NCBI GenBank assembly: GCA_030150135.1
Contig: JASLGO010000170.1
Location: 1 to 17,797 of the forward strand
Origin: Aquirhabdus sp.
GTDB taxonomy: Bacteria; Pseudomonadota; Gammaproteobacteria; Pseudomonadales; Moraxellaceae
Direction of reading: 5' to 3'
Length of the DNA: 17,797 nucleotides
The position numbers and the translations under genes were made by a program. A model generated the notes under the pieces. That model ran no database searches, was not told where the DNA came from, and saw nothing but the letters and a program-made list of their open reading frames with translations. Of this stretch, positions 8,281-14,925 are shown piece by piece. Numbering within the stretch: the first letter of the stretch is position 1; each line of letters starts with the position of its first letter.

Positions 8281-9363
8281 GTGATTAAAATGCAACCAGA
8301 ATTAGGTTTCACCAATCCTCGCTTTTACGGATTAAATAATCATTATTTGCAACAAGAATCGCTTTCATTCAAAGTAAACAACTTATTAAATTCTGATCCT
8401 CATTTTTCAGTTATGGTTTCCAAATCCAATCCAATAAAACTCCCCATTCGTCATGGCGTTAGTCCAAGTTGCATCTGGTTACCGAGAGAGCCTCACACGC
8501 TGCTACTCGATTTTCTAAGTACACGATTTCATGAAATCCCACGCAGTACATGGATCACTCGTCTTGAACAAGGCTTAGTGCTTGATCAACAAGGTGCAGC
8601 CTTTCAACTAGATAGTCCGTATATTGCCGACCAGCATATTTACTATTATCGCAACATTGAAAATGAACCACTTATTCCATTTTTCGAATCAGTTTTATAC
8701 CAAGACGAACATCTCTTAGTTGCAGATAAACCACACTTTCTCCCTGTGATTCCTTCTGGGAAATATGTGCAGGAAACGCTATTAACACGACTCAAAAATA
8801 AACTGGGGTTAGATGATCTTGCACCGATACATCGGATTGATCGTGAGACAGCGGGGTTGGTTTTATTTTCAATCAATCCTGCAACACGCGATGCGTATCA
8901 AACCTTATTCCGCGCGCGCACCATTCATAAGACTTACGAAGCGATTGCTCCATATCAAACGAATCTCACCATGCCCATGACCTATCAAAGCAGTATGGTG
9001 AAAGGCGAACCGTTTTTTAGAATGAAAGAAGTAGATGGTGAAGCGAACTCAGAAACGCGATTAGAGATATTAGAAAGACATGGTCAGTTCGCAAGATATC
9101 AACTTTCACCAATCACTGGGAAACAGCATCAACTGCGTGTGCATTTGGCAGCACTTGGCATTCCGATTTTATATGATCCGTTCTATCCAGAACTTAGTGA
9201 TTGGAAAGAAGACTACAGCAAACCGCTACAGCTCCTTGCCAAACACATCAATTTTATTGACCCTATAACAGGCAAACAGCACCACTTTACGAGTGAACGG
9301 ACGTTGTTGGATGTGGCATTGCTGGATGAAGTAGTTTTGACTCAGGATTTTGAGCAGCGATAA
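8281..9363 (+). CDS. RluA-family RNA pseudouridine synthase
   Basis: The 360-residue protein (GTG start at 8281) belongs to the RluA family, which converts uridine to pseudouridine in rRNA or tRNA. It has an S4-like N-terminal part (LLDFLSTRFHEIPRSTWITR), then YQDEHLLVADKPHFLPVIPSG, the catalytic motif HRIDRETAGLVLFS with Asp187, a K-Y segment (IHKTYEAIAP) and the late family motif SPITGKQHQLRVHLAALGIPI. The usual HRLD is HRID here. This subfamily carries extra N-terminal sequence, and the RNA target is unknown. The start is uncertain: GTG 8281, ATG 8290 (nine bases on) and ATG 8413 are possible, none with a clear ribosome-binding site. A promoter match at 8235-8263 favours the first two. The 3' end overlaps the convergent gene by 77 bases. 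Confidence 0.9.
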   Translation: MIKMQPELGFTNPRFYGLNNHYLQQESLSFKVNNLLNSDPHFSVMVSKSNPIKLPIRHGVSPSCIWLPREPHTLLLDFLSTRFHEIPRSTWITRLEQGLVLDQQGAAFQLDSPYIADQHIYYYRNIENEPLIPFFESVLYQDEHLLVADKPHFLPVIPSGKYVQETLLTRLKNKLGLDDLAPIHRIDRETAGLVLFSINPATRDAYQTLFRARTIHKTYEAIAPYQTNLTMPMTYQSSMVKGEPFFRMKEVDGEANSETRLEILERHGQFARYQLSPITGKQHQLRVHLAALGIPILYDPFYPELSDWKEDYSKPLQLLAKHINFIDPITGKQHHFTSERTLLDVALLDEVVLTQDFEQR

Positions 9364-9877
9364 GCAACTGCTGAAACCACTCATCAGTCAGATAATGATT
9401 AAACTCTGGATAAACTGAGATTAATGGCGAGTCCACTTCTGGATTAAACACTTTTAACCAACGTGTCAGCCAATGCTTAGTTAACGACGCCTTATCTTGT
9501 GCAGCATCCATCCGCGCCAAACCAAGGAAAATCGGCGCATAATCTGAGTTAGAGTGCGCGCGTAAAATCTGCCCTACCACAGTTAAATAACGTTGCTGTG
9601 GCGTGATTTGATTAAACTGTAAATACACTGCCGCGAGTTGAGCAGCAAGCAATACATGGGTCGCCTGATCTTCCACTTCAGCATCTGCCAACTCCAAAAT
9701 GACCGCAGCCTCACCCAAAAAATAAAGCTGCTCAGATTGGTTATTACTGAGTGCGACTAACATCTGCCGTAATTGAGCACGTTCAAGTGCCAACATCGGC
9801 GTCGGATCAGTGAGAAACATTTGATCAGTTTCACCGACACGGGCAATAATTTCGCTGACTGTCATTGTGCTCGTCAT
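9287..9877 (-). CDS. Unrecognised helical protein next to a 2OG-Fe(II) oxygenase
   Basis: This 196-residue protein was not recognised. It is rich in Ala, Leu and Gln and appears almost entirely alpha-helical, with helix-like stretches such as LERAQLRQMLVAL, AAVILELADAEVEDQATHVL and LTKHWLTRWLKVF. No signal peptide, membrane segment, metal motif or cysteine cluster is visible. A tetratricopeptide-like or helical-repeat fold is possible, but no repeat register was convincing. It starts 14 bases after the oxygenase stop, with GAGG six bases before the ATG, so the two genes are probably one operon and may work together. Its last ~25 codons run antisense into the end of the pseudouridine synthase gene. 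The coding call rests on length, the ribosome-binding site and the tight spacing. Confidence 0.78.
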   Translation of the reverse strand: MTSTMTVSEIIARVGETDQMFLTDPTPMLALERAQLRQMLVALSNNQSEQLYFLGEAAVILELADAEVEDQATHVLLAAQLAAVYLQFNQITPQQRYLTVVGQILRAHSNSDYAPIFLGLARMDAAQDKASLTKHWLTRWLKVFNPEVDSPLISVYPEFNHYLTDEWFQQLLIAAQNPESKLLHPAMPHPTTSVHS

Positions 9878-9891
9878 ATCATCCTCAACGT

Positions 9892-10524
9892 TTAAACACG
9901 CTCATCTCGTCGTAACCAGCCTGCTATAGAGCGTCTGATTTGAGTCGCTGGTAATACTTCATGGGGCAAGTCACTTTGAAAAACAACCAGTCGATTTGCA
10001 ATCGGCAAAATATCATGCATCGCTTGATGTAAATCCTCTAGCTGTAGTTCACCACCCCATTCGGCTTGCCAAATGTCACTTGTTGCTGAATCATTGATGG
10101 TACTATTGAGATAGAGCACTGTGGAAATCGCACGAATGTTAGAGCCTTTTGCGTTGTCACTATGCTGGGCATAAAACTGGCCGACTTGATATTGCGCATA
10201 ATGTGCTTCAACTGAGCGAATACCTAAATACAAAGTCTGATTCAGCAGCTCACCCAATCCGTGTAACACCGCAAGATAATTCTTACCCGCGTCATCTTGA
10301 GTATCAATCCAACGTGTGGAATCACTACGCACCGTTTCTAAACGTCCGCCTGCTGTAATTTTTGCGGCTTGATAATGGGCAGTATCTTGGCTTGCTTGAA
10401 CCAGTTGAAGATATAAATCTTGTGGCAACGCATGATCAATAATCGCAAAGCCATCATCGACTAATCGATCCAACGCATCAGCATGATCATCAAAATACTT
10501 GTGCCAATAATCCGCCCAATTCAT
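9892..10524 (-). CDS. 2-oxoglutarate/Fe(II)-dependent oxygenase, prolyl-hydroxylase-like
   Basis: The 210-residue protein has the iron and 2-oxoglutarate ligands of the Fe(II)/2OG dioxygenase fold in order: HSD (His121, Asp123) within QFYAQHSDNAKG, the distal His188 in SDLPHEVLP, and Arg198 ten residues later in RRSIAGWLRRD. YQVGQFYAQHSD and ISTVLYLN are typical of the prolyl 4-hydroxylase/PiuC-like superfamily. The hydroxylated substrate is unknown, though protein or small-molecule hydroxylation is expected, and the protein is cytosolic with no signal. The frame is open to an ATG at 10581, but the ATG at 10524 has AAGAGG six bases upstream and begins the conserved part. The unrecognised helical protein follows after 14 bases. 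The leader upstream has a 9-base-arm inverted repeat (10551-10578). Confidence 0.88.
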   Translation of the reverse strand: MNWADYWHKYFDDHADALDRLVDDGFAIIDHALPQDLYLQLVQASQDTAHYQAAKITAGGRLETVRSDSTRWIDTQDDAGKNYLAVLHGLGELLNQTLYLGIRSVEAHYAQYQVGQFYAQHSDNAKGSNIRAISTVLYLNSTINDSATSDIWQAEWGGELQLEDLHQAMHDILPIANRLVVFQSDLPHEVLPATQIRRSIAGWLRRDERV

Positions 10525-10550
10525 ACCCAACCTCTTAACCTTAAACTCCA

Positions 10551-10578
10551 AAATGCAGTGATCAAAGATACTGCATTT
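10551..10578. repeat. Perfect inverted repeat, 9-base arms, in a divergent promoter region
   Basis: AAATGCAGT (10551-10559) and ACTGCATTT (10570-10578) are exact reverse complements separated by ten bases. The arm centres are 19 bases apart, about two helical turns, as in many dimeric repressor sites. As RNA on the minus strand it could instead form a hairpin in the oxygenase leader, 27-54 bases before the ATG. Confidence 0.6.
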
Positions 10579-10585
10579 CAATTTG

Positions 10586-10604
10586 CATGTCTTAAATAGA
10601 CATG
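10586..10604. repeat. Second perfect inverted repeat in the same divergent region
   Basis: CATGTCT (10586-10592) and AGACATG (10598-10604) are exact reverse complements with a five-base TAAAT spacer, giving a 19-base operator-like palindrome. Further CATG copies follow at 10608-10611 and 10616-10619, and a GCTTTAAAGC palindrome lies at 10635-10644. It may be a transcription-factor site or overlap the rlmJ promoter; the regulator is unknown. Confidence 0.55.
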
Positions 10605-10676
10605 GTTCATGCTACCATGCAACCATCTATTTTCGCTTTAAAGCTGTACGTTTAAAAAAGGTTTTGAATTAACTGT

Positions 10677-11534
10677 ATGAATTACCGTCACCATTTCCAC
10701 GCAGGCAACTTTGCTGATGTGATGAAACATGTTCTTTTATTAGAACTACTTGAATTATTGGGTAAAAAAGACAAGCCATATCGCTACATCGATACGCATG
10801 CGGGTGCTGGGATGTACGACCTGTCGCTTGCACCAGCTCAGAAATCAGGTGAATATCTCGACGGCATACATCGTTTAAATCAGCTTGACCCCAGTGTCGT
10901 CCGTCTTGCCCCACCGATGATTCAACGCTATTTAGCGCTCGTTGAAGAACTCCGCAGTGAGAAAAGTCGCGGTTGGTATCCAGGCTCGCCGTGGCTGGCA
11001 CTCAAACAAATGCGCGACATCGATAAAGCGACCGCATTTGAAATGCATCCCGATGTTTTCACTCAGCTCCATCATTATCTCTATGACAAACGTCTGGGCT
11101 TACATGAGCGTGATGCATACGAAGGTTTATTTGGTGTTATTCCACCCAAAGAAAAACGTGGATTGGTCATGATTGACCCACCTTATGAAATCGAGCGCAA
11201 AGATTTCCCTCAATTGGTTGAGCTTTTGGCAGATGCTTACCAAAAATGGTCAACAGGTGTTTTTGCAGTCTGGTATCCAATTAAAGATCGTCCAATGATC
11301 GAGCGTTTCGAGAAAAAGATGATCAAAACGGGGATTCGCAAACAATTGATTTGTGAACTTTGTGTTTGGCCTGATGATACACCTGCTGGATTGAATGGCT
11401 GTGGATTACTGGTGATTAACCCACCTTATCAATTTGCCGATCATGCTGATACACTCCTGCAGTGGCTATTCCCTCAACTCAAAATGAGTGAAAATGGCGG
11501 TCATGCTGCTGTTAGATGGCTAGTTGGGGAATAA
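10677..11534 (+). CDS. rlmJ: RlmJ, 23S rRNA (adenine-2030-N6)-methyltransferase
   Basis: The 285-residue protein matches RlmJ (formerly YhiR) in length and sequence. It is an AdoMet-dependent methyltransferase acting on A2030 of 23S rRNA. The N-terminus MNYRHHFHAGNFADVMKH is the family signature, followed by the AdoMet-binding YIDTHAGAGMYDL. The helical insert of this family comes next, then the catalytic N6-adenine motif DPPY (Asp167-Tyr170) in VMIDPPYEIERKDFPQL. WYPIKDRP and LNGCGLLVINPPYQF are also typical. The start has only a weak AAAGG about 15 bases upstream, so translation initiation may be modest. It is divergent from the oxygenase gene, and a hairpin without a T-run follows at 11545-11567. 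Confidence 0.96.
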   Translation: MNYRHHFHAGNFADVMKHVLLLELLELLGKKDKPYRYIDTHAGAGMYDLSLAPAQKSGEYLDGIHRLNQLDPSVVRLAPPMIQRYLALVEELRSEKSRGWYPGSPWLALKQMRDIDKATAFEMHPDVFTQLHHYLYDKRLGLHERDAYEGLFGVIPPKEKRGLVMIDPPYEIERKDFPQLVELLADAYQKWSTGVFAVWYPIKDRPMIERFEKKMIKTGIRKQLICELCVWPDDTPAGLNGCGLLVINPPYQFADHADTLLQWLFPQLKMSENGGHAAVRWLVGE

Positions 11535-11544
11535 GCTGGGTGAA

Positions 11545-11567
11545 TAAGCGATTCTTGTGATCGCTTA
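11545..11567 (+). other. Hairpin after rlmJ
   Basis: TAAGCGAT (11545-11552) and ATCGCTTA (11560-11567) form a perfect 8-base stem with a seven-base loop. A smaller ACAAT/ATTGT repeat follows directly (11567-11579). There is no T-run, so it is not a classical terminator; it may stabilise the rlmJ 3' end or give weak termination before pssA. Confidence 0.45.
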
Positions 11568-11650
11568 CAATGCTATTGTGATAAAAGTCATCGTTGATGA
11601 TTAAATGCTAATTTGTATTTTATATTTAGAAAATTTTAACGGAGTCACTC

Positions 11651-12514
11651 GTGCCGACACCTGATAAACACCATGACCGCCAAGCCGAACAACCTGATTT
11701 GCTCTCCTTCGCCCAAGAGGATGATCACGATGGTTTAACATTTGAGATCATAGAAGAAGAACGTACCCACGAAGGCAGCCGTGTACGCAGTAAAGGCATT
11801 TATTTGTTTCCTAACATGATCACCACTGCAGCGCTCCTGTCTGGGTTTTATTCGATTATCGCAAGTACTAGCGGTCAATTTGAAAAAGCTGTTTTTGCTA
11901 TCTTTCTCGCCGCATTATTTGATGGTTTAGATGGACGTGTAGCGCGTTGGACGAATGCACAAAGTGCGTTTGGTGAGCAATTTGACTCATTATCAGACAT
12001 GTTGTCATTTGGTGTTGCGCCTGCAATTTTGGCGTATAGCTGGATACTTTCACCACTTGGACGCATTGGTTTAGCCTGTGCGTTTGTGTATACCGCGTGT
12101 GCTGCATTTCGTTTAGCACGGTTTAACGTACAAATTGGTGTCGTGGATAAACGTTATTTTATTGGTCTAGCAAGTCCGCTTGCTGCGTTAATCCTTGCTA
12201 GTGGGATTTGGGTTGGTATCGATAATCCAGCAATTATTGATCGAAGTATTCTAGGCTGGAAGGTGGTTTACTGTATTTTAGCTGTAGTTGCTGGTTTCCT
12301 GATGGTCAGCAATGTGCGTTATTTCAGTTTCAAAGAAATGGATAAAAAACGTGTCCCGTTCATTATCATGATGCCTGTTGTATTAATCCTGATTGCGATC
12401 TTTTTTAATCTTCCACTCGGTCTATTCTGTGTAGGACTCGTCTATGCGTCCTCAGGCATTGTTTCTGCGGTGATGTCACGCAAGAAGGTCTCGAAGGATA
12501 CCGTCCAACCTTAA
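11651..12514 (+). CDS. pssA: PssA, CDP-diacylglycerol-serine O-phosphatidyltransferase
   Basis: The 287-residue protein is an integral membrane enzyme that joins CDP-diacylglycerol and L-serine to form phosphatidylserine, the precursor of phosphatidylethanolamine. The CDP-alcohol phosphotransferase motif is complete: Asp94-Gly95, Ala98-Arg99, Gly108, Asp112 and Asp116, within LDGRVARWTNAQSAFGEQFD. About seven hydrophobic segments follow an acidic, soluble ~50-residue N-terminal extension, and a basic tail ends the protein. The start is GTG, supported by GGAG (11641-11644) six bases upstream and by the absence of a better ATG. This is the membrane-bound type II PssA, unrelated to the soluble E. 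coli enzyme. An intrinsic terminator follows 26 bases after the stop. Confidence 0.95.
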   Translation: MPTPDKHHDRQAEQPDLLSFAQEDDHDGLTFEIIEEERTHEGSRVRSKGIYLFPNMITTAALLSGFYSIIASTSGQFEKAVFAIFLAALFDGLDGRVARWTNAQSAFGEQFDSLSDMLSFGVAPAILAYSWILSPLGRIGLACAFVYTACAAFRLARFNVQIGVVDKRYFIGLASPLAALILASGIWVGIDNPAIIDRSILGWKVVYCILAVVAGFLMVSNVRYFSFKEMDKKRVPFIIMMPVVLILIAIFFNLPLGLFCVGLVYASSGIVSAVMSRKKVSKDTVQP

Positions 12515-12540
12515 ACCCTGTCGTATAAACTTTCAAAAAT

Positions 12541-12575
12541 AACGCCGCAGAGCTATCAGCCTCTCGGCGTTTTTT
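12541..12575 (+). terminator. Intrinsic terminator of pssA
   Basis: AACGCCG (12541-12547) pairs with CGGCGTT (12565-12571) and an inner AGAG pairs with CTCT, giving a long GC-rich stem. The T-run at 12570-12575 completes a strong intrinsic terminator. Confidence 0.9.
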
Positions 12576-12599
12576 ATGCAGGTCATTTTGTCGTACACT

Positions 12600-13145
12600 A
12601 TGCACCATGATTTATACAAAGCGACTTTCACTTTGACGCAGCTCAAATACCTCAGCCACTACCCTACATCACTACAAGCTCAAATTCAGCAAATGCTGAT
12701 TGAAGATAAGCTTGGGCATTATCTACAAAAGAAATATCCTGAATCGCATATTATTCAAAGTAATAAAGCGCTGTACGACTATGCTGTCGAGCTGAAACAA
12801 AGCTACCTAAAAAACGCCGTACCGATCGACAAAGTGATTTATGACAATCACTTGACTGTCGATCATCATGCTTTGGGTTTAAATACAGCGATTAGCCGAG
12901 TGCAAGGTGGCAAGTTAAAAGCAAAAAAAGAAATTCGAATTGCAGCATTATTCAAGAATACTCCAGCAGCATTCCTGCGCATGATCGTCGTGCATGAATT
13001 GGCACATTTGAAAGAACGCGACCACAACAAAGCGTTTTATCAACTCTGTGAATATATGGAACCTAATTATCATCAACTTGAGTTTGATTTAAGGGTTTAT
13101 CTGACGTATCAGCAGGCTATGAGAGTGAAAATAGCAAATGGCTAG
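12600..13145 (+). CDS. YgjP-like (DUF45/M48-type) zinc metallopeptidase-domain protein
   Basis: The 181-residue protein has the zinc-binding motif HELAHLKERDHNKAF, with HExxH histidines at 132 and 136 and a later His likely as third ligand. This is the pattern of the YgjP-like metallopeptidase domain (pfam01863), whose substrate is generally unknown. The upstream region carries IRIAALFKNTPAAFLRMIVV, which precedes the motif in the family. No signal peptide or membrane segment is seen, so it is cytosolic. The start is uncertain: an in-frame ATG at 12576 sits directly on the last T of the pssA terminator and has no ribosome-binding site, so ATG 12600 is preferred, though its CAGGT is 17 bases away. 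Its TAG stop (13143-13145) lies inside the edge of a repeat element. Confidence 0.87.
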   Translation: MHHDLYKATFTLTQLKYLSHYPTSLQAQIQQMLIEDKLGHYLQKKYPESHIIQSNKALYDYAVELKQSYLKNAVPIDKVIYDNHLTVDHHALGLNTAISRVQGGKLKAKKEIRIAALFKNTPAAFLRMIVVHELAHLKERDHNKAFYQLCEYMEPNYHQLEFDLRVYLTYQQAMRVKIANG

Positions 13146-13216
13146 GATGGGTTTAGAACCCACCCCTACAAAATTATAGATTATTAGTCCGTAGGGGCAG
13201 GTTCTAAACCTGCCCT
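13144..13216. repeat. Pair of inverted hairpin repeats between convergent genes
   Basis: The 26-base arms 13144-13169 and 13191-13216 are inverted copies matching at 21 of 26 positions, with a 21-base AT-rich spacer. Each arm is itself a hairpin: TGGGTT-TAG-AACCCA on the left and GCAGGTT-CTA-AACCTGC on the right. Two of the differences between the arms are compensatory (G-C against A-T, T-A against C-G), so pairing is kept. The element resembles dispersed REP-like intergenic repeats built on GTAGGGGC. It separates two convergent genes and overlaps the stop of the first. Confidence 0.8.
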
Positions 13217-13246
13217 ATTTACAAAAGCGTTAACTTTAATAAAAAA

Positions 13247-13987
13247 TCAACGCCAATAATCATCTGGCGGCGGTGGTAATGCAGTCAACGCAGCACGCAT
13301 ACTGTCCGACCACTGCTGTCTAATCATCGAAAAATACGGATCGGTATCATACAGACGACGACCTTCAGGAAAGTCAAAACTATCGACTTTATACACGAGT
13401 AAATCAAGCGGCGTGCCGACAGACAAATTCGAACGAATGGTCGAATCAAAAGAAATCAGCGCACAACGCAAAGCCTTATCCAAAGGTGAGTCATAACTCA
13501 GGGCACGATCCAAAATTGGTTTGCCGTACTTACTCTCACCAATCTGGAAATATGGCGTATCCACTGTCGCAGCAATAAAATTACCTTGCGGATAAATATT
13601 ATAAAGCTCTGGCGGCTGCCCTTTAATCTGACCACCGACAAGGAATGAACTGGAAAACTCCATCTCATCAGAACCCGCAAGCACAGATGCGGAGCTTTTC
13701 ATCACGTCTGTCAACGTTTGTCCGATCAACGTCGCCGCATCAAAAATCGTCGGGACATTATTCAAATGCTTACCAGTATCCGCCTGAATACTATGAAACA
13801 AACGCGTGATTACCGCCTGCGATGTCGCAAGATTACCTGAACTCTGAATGACTAATAGACGCTCACCCGGCACACCGATACGATGTAATTTACGAAAAGT
13901 CGCAATATGATCTATCCCTGCATTGGTGCGAGAATCACTGACAAAAATTAAGCCTTCCTTCAGTCGCATAGCAACGCAATAGGTCAT
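13247..13987 (-). CDS. Anbu, proteasome-type (HslV-like) peptidase
   Basis: The 246-residue protein matches Anbu, the bacterial ancestral-beta-subunit relative of proteasome subunits and HslV. It starts MTYCVAMRL; removing Met exposes Thr1. With Thr as residue 1, Asp17 (FVSDSRTNAG) and Lys32 (TFRKLH) fall where the proteasome-type catalytic triad expects them. Later SSFLVGGQI and YNIYPQGNF also fit the family. The frame is open to an ATG at 14026, but the start at 13987 has GAGG seven bases upstream and begins the conserved sequence. The substrate and any unfoldase partner are unknown. It is the last gene of the ATP-grasp/alpha-E/transglutaminase cluster, 158 bases after the transglutaminase gene, and may have its own promoter (14113-14141). 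Confidence 0.92.
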   Translation of the reverse strand: MTYCVAMRLKEGLIFVSDSRTNAGIDHIATFRKLHRIGVPGERLLVIQSSGNLATSQAVITRLFHSIQADTGKHLNNVPTIFDAATLIGQTLTDVMKSSASVLAGSDEMEFSSSFLVGGQIKGQPPELYNIYPQGNFIAATVDTPYFQIGESKYGKPILDRALSYDSPLDKALRCALISFDSTIRSNLSVGTPLDLLVYKVDSFDFPEGRRLYDTDPYFSMIRQQWSDSMRAALTALPPPPDDYWR

Positions 13988-14112
13988 TTCATTCCTCACA
14001 AAACAGTTCTGGCACAGAAGAAGCATAAATCATTAAACGCATTTACTGCATGGTAAAACGCATGTCCCCAACTCATACAAATGAGCTGAGATGAGCATAT
14101 TTTAGTACATTA

Positions 14113-14141
14113 TTTAAAGCTCAAGGAAAATTAAAACTCAA
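14113..14141 (-). promoter_or_regulatory. Possible internal promoter for Anbu
   Basis: Read on the minus strand, TTGAGT (14141-14136), a 17-base spacer and TTTAAA (14118-14113) form a moderate promoter match just after the transglutaminase stop. The 158-base gap also holds a CTCAT/ATGAG hairpin. Both boxes match at about four of six positions. Confidence 0.3.
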
Positions 14142-14145
14142 CACA

Positions 14146-14925
14146 CTAGCTGACTGCCACCTGAACCATTGCAGATAAGGATTCCTCTCCACCGCCTTGT
14201 CTGACACCACGGACAGGTGCGGCATCCAAATAATCTCGCCCAATTGCAGTCTGGATATGTCGGCTTGGCGTAAATAACTGATTACTGACATCAAAACAAT
14301 ACCAATACCCATCGAGCAGTGCTTCAGCCCACGCATGGCTCGCCATATGACTCGACACTGGACTATACAAATATCCAGATACATAACGCGCCACAACGCC
14401 CTGTTCACGCACACACGCTAAAAAAACATGCGTATGATCCTGACAAACACCCGAACCAAGCTGAAACGCCTCACTCGCCGTTGTCGCCACATGAGTCGAA
14501 CCTGACGTATAAGGCATCTTTTCAGCAAGCGCCTGAGCAAACTCAATCAAGCCATGATGATCTTTCGATTTCAAATGCTGTACAGTGAAATCACGCATGG
14601 CATCATCACAATGAGTCATTCTCGTGGAATGAAGGAACAACTCAGGTGGAAGACGATCATCACGAATCTTATCGACTTGATCATCAATTTCAATCTCACC
14701 CTGTGCAAGCAGAAATAACTCACGATGAGGCTGATCAAGATAAAGAGTCGTCCAGACATTACCAAAGCCATCAGACTGAGTAATCGTTTTACCCGGAACA
14801 GATAACTGCCAACTCAAGACCTGTTGATTGGCCAATGTCTGTGGACTCATCTTTAGATACTGAACACTACGCTTCACCATTTGTTCATACCGATAAATGG
14901 TTTGGTGGTTCACGCGTAACTTCAT
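14146..14925 (-). CDS. Transglutaminase-like cysteine peptidase
   Basis: The 259-residue protein has a beta-rich N-terminal domain beginning MKLRVNHQTIYRYEQMV, typical of transglutaminase-like proteins with the N-terminal Bact_transglu_N region. The papain-like/transglutaminase core has the complete triad: Cys161 (GSGVCQDHTH), His197 (ASHAWAEALL) and Asp212 (FDVSNQ). No signal peptide is visible. In this gene neighbourhood such proteins are predicted to cleave or rearrange amide bonds of a peptide-like product made by the ATP-grasp partner, rather than crosslink proteins. Its ATG overlaps the alpha-E stop (ATGA at 14922-14925), indicating translational coupling. No ribosome-binding site strong enough to act alone was seen. 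Confidence 0.93.
   Translation of the reverse strand: MKLRVNHQTIYRYEQMVKRSVQYLKMSPQTLANQQVLSWQLSVPGKTITQSDGFGNVWTTLYLDQPHRELFLLAQGEIEIDDQVDKIRDDRLPPELFLHSTRMTHCDDAMRDFTVQHLKSKDHHGLIEFAQALAEKMPYTSGSTHVATTASEAFQLGSGVCQDHTHVFLACVREQGVVARYVSGYLYSPVSSHMASHAWAEALLDGYWYCFDVSNQLFTPSRHIQTAIGRDYLDAAPVRGVRQGGGEESLSAMVQVAVS

Noticed and set aside
13144..13216. Miniature transposable element with target duplication
   Set aside because: The inverted arms fit a REP-like pair, but no flanking direct duplication was seen, so a MITE call is not supported.
14319..14588. Plus-strand frame of 89 codons in the transglutaminase gene
   Set aside because: It lies over the catalytic Cys and His region of the minus-strand gene and shows no independent coding signal.
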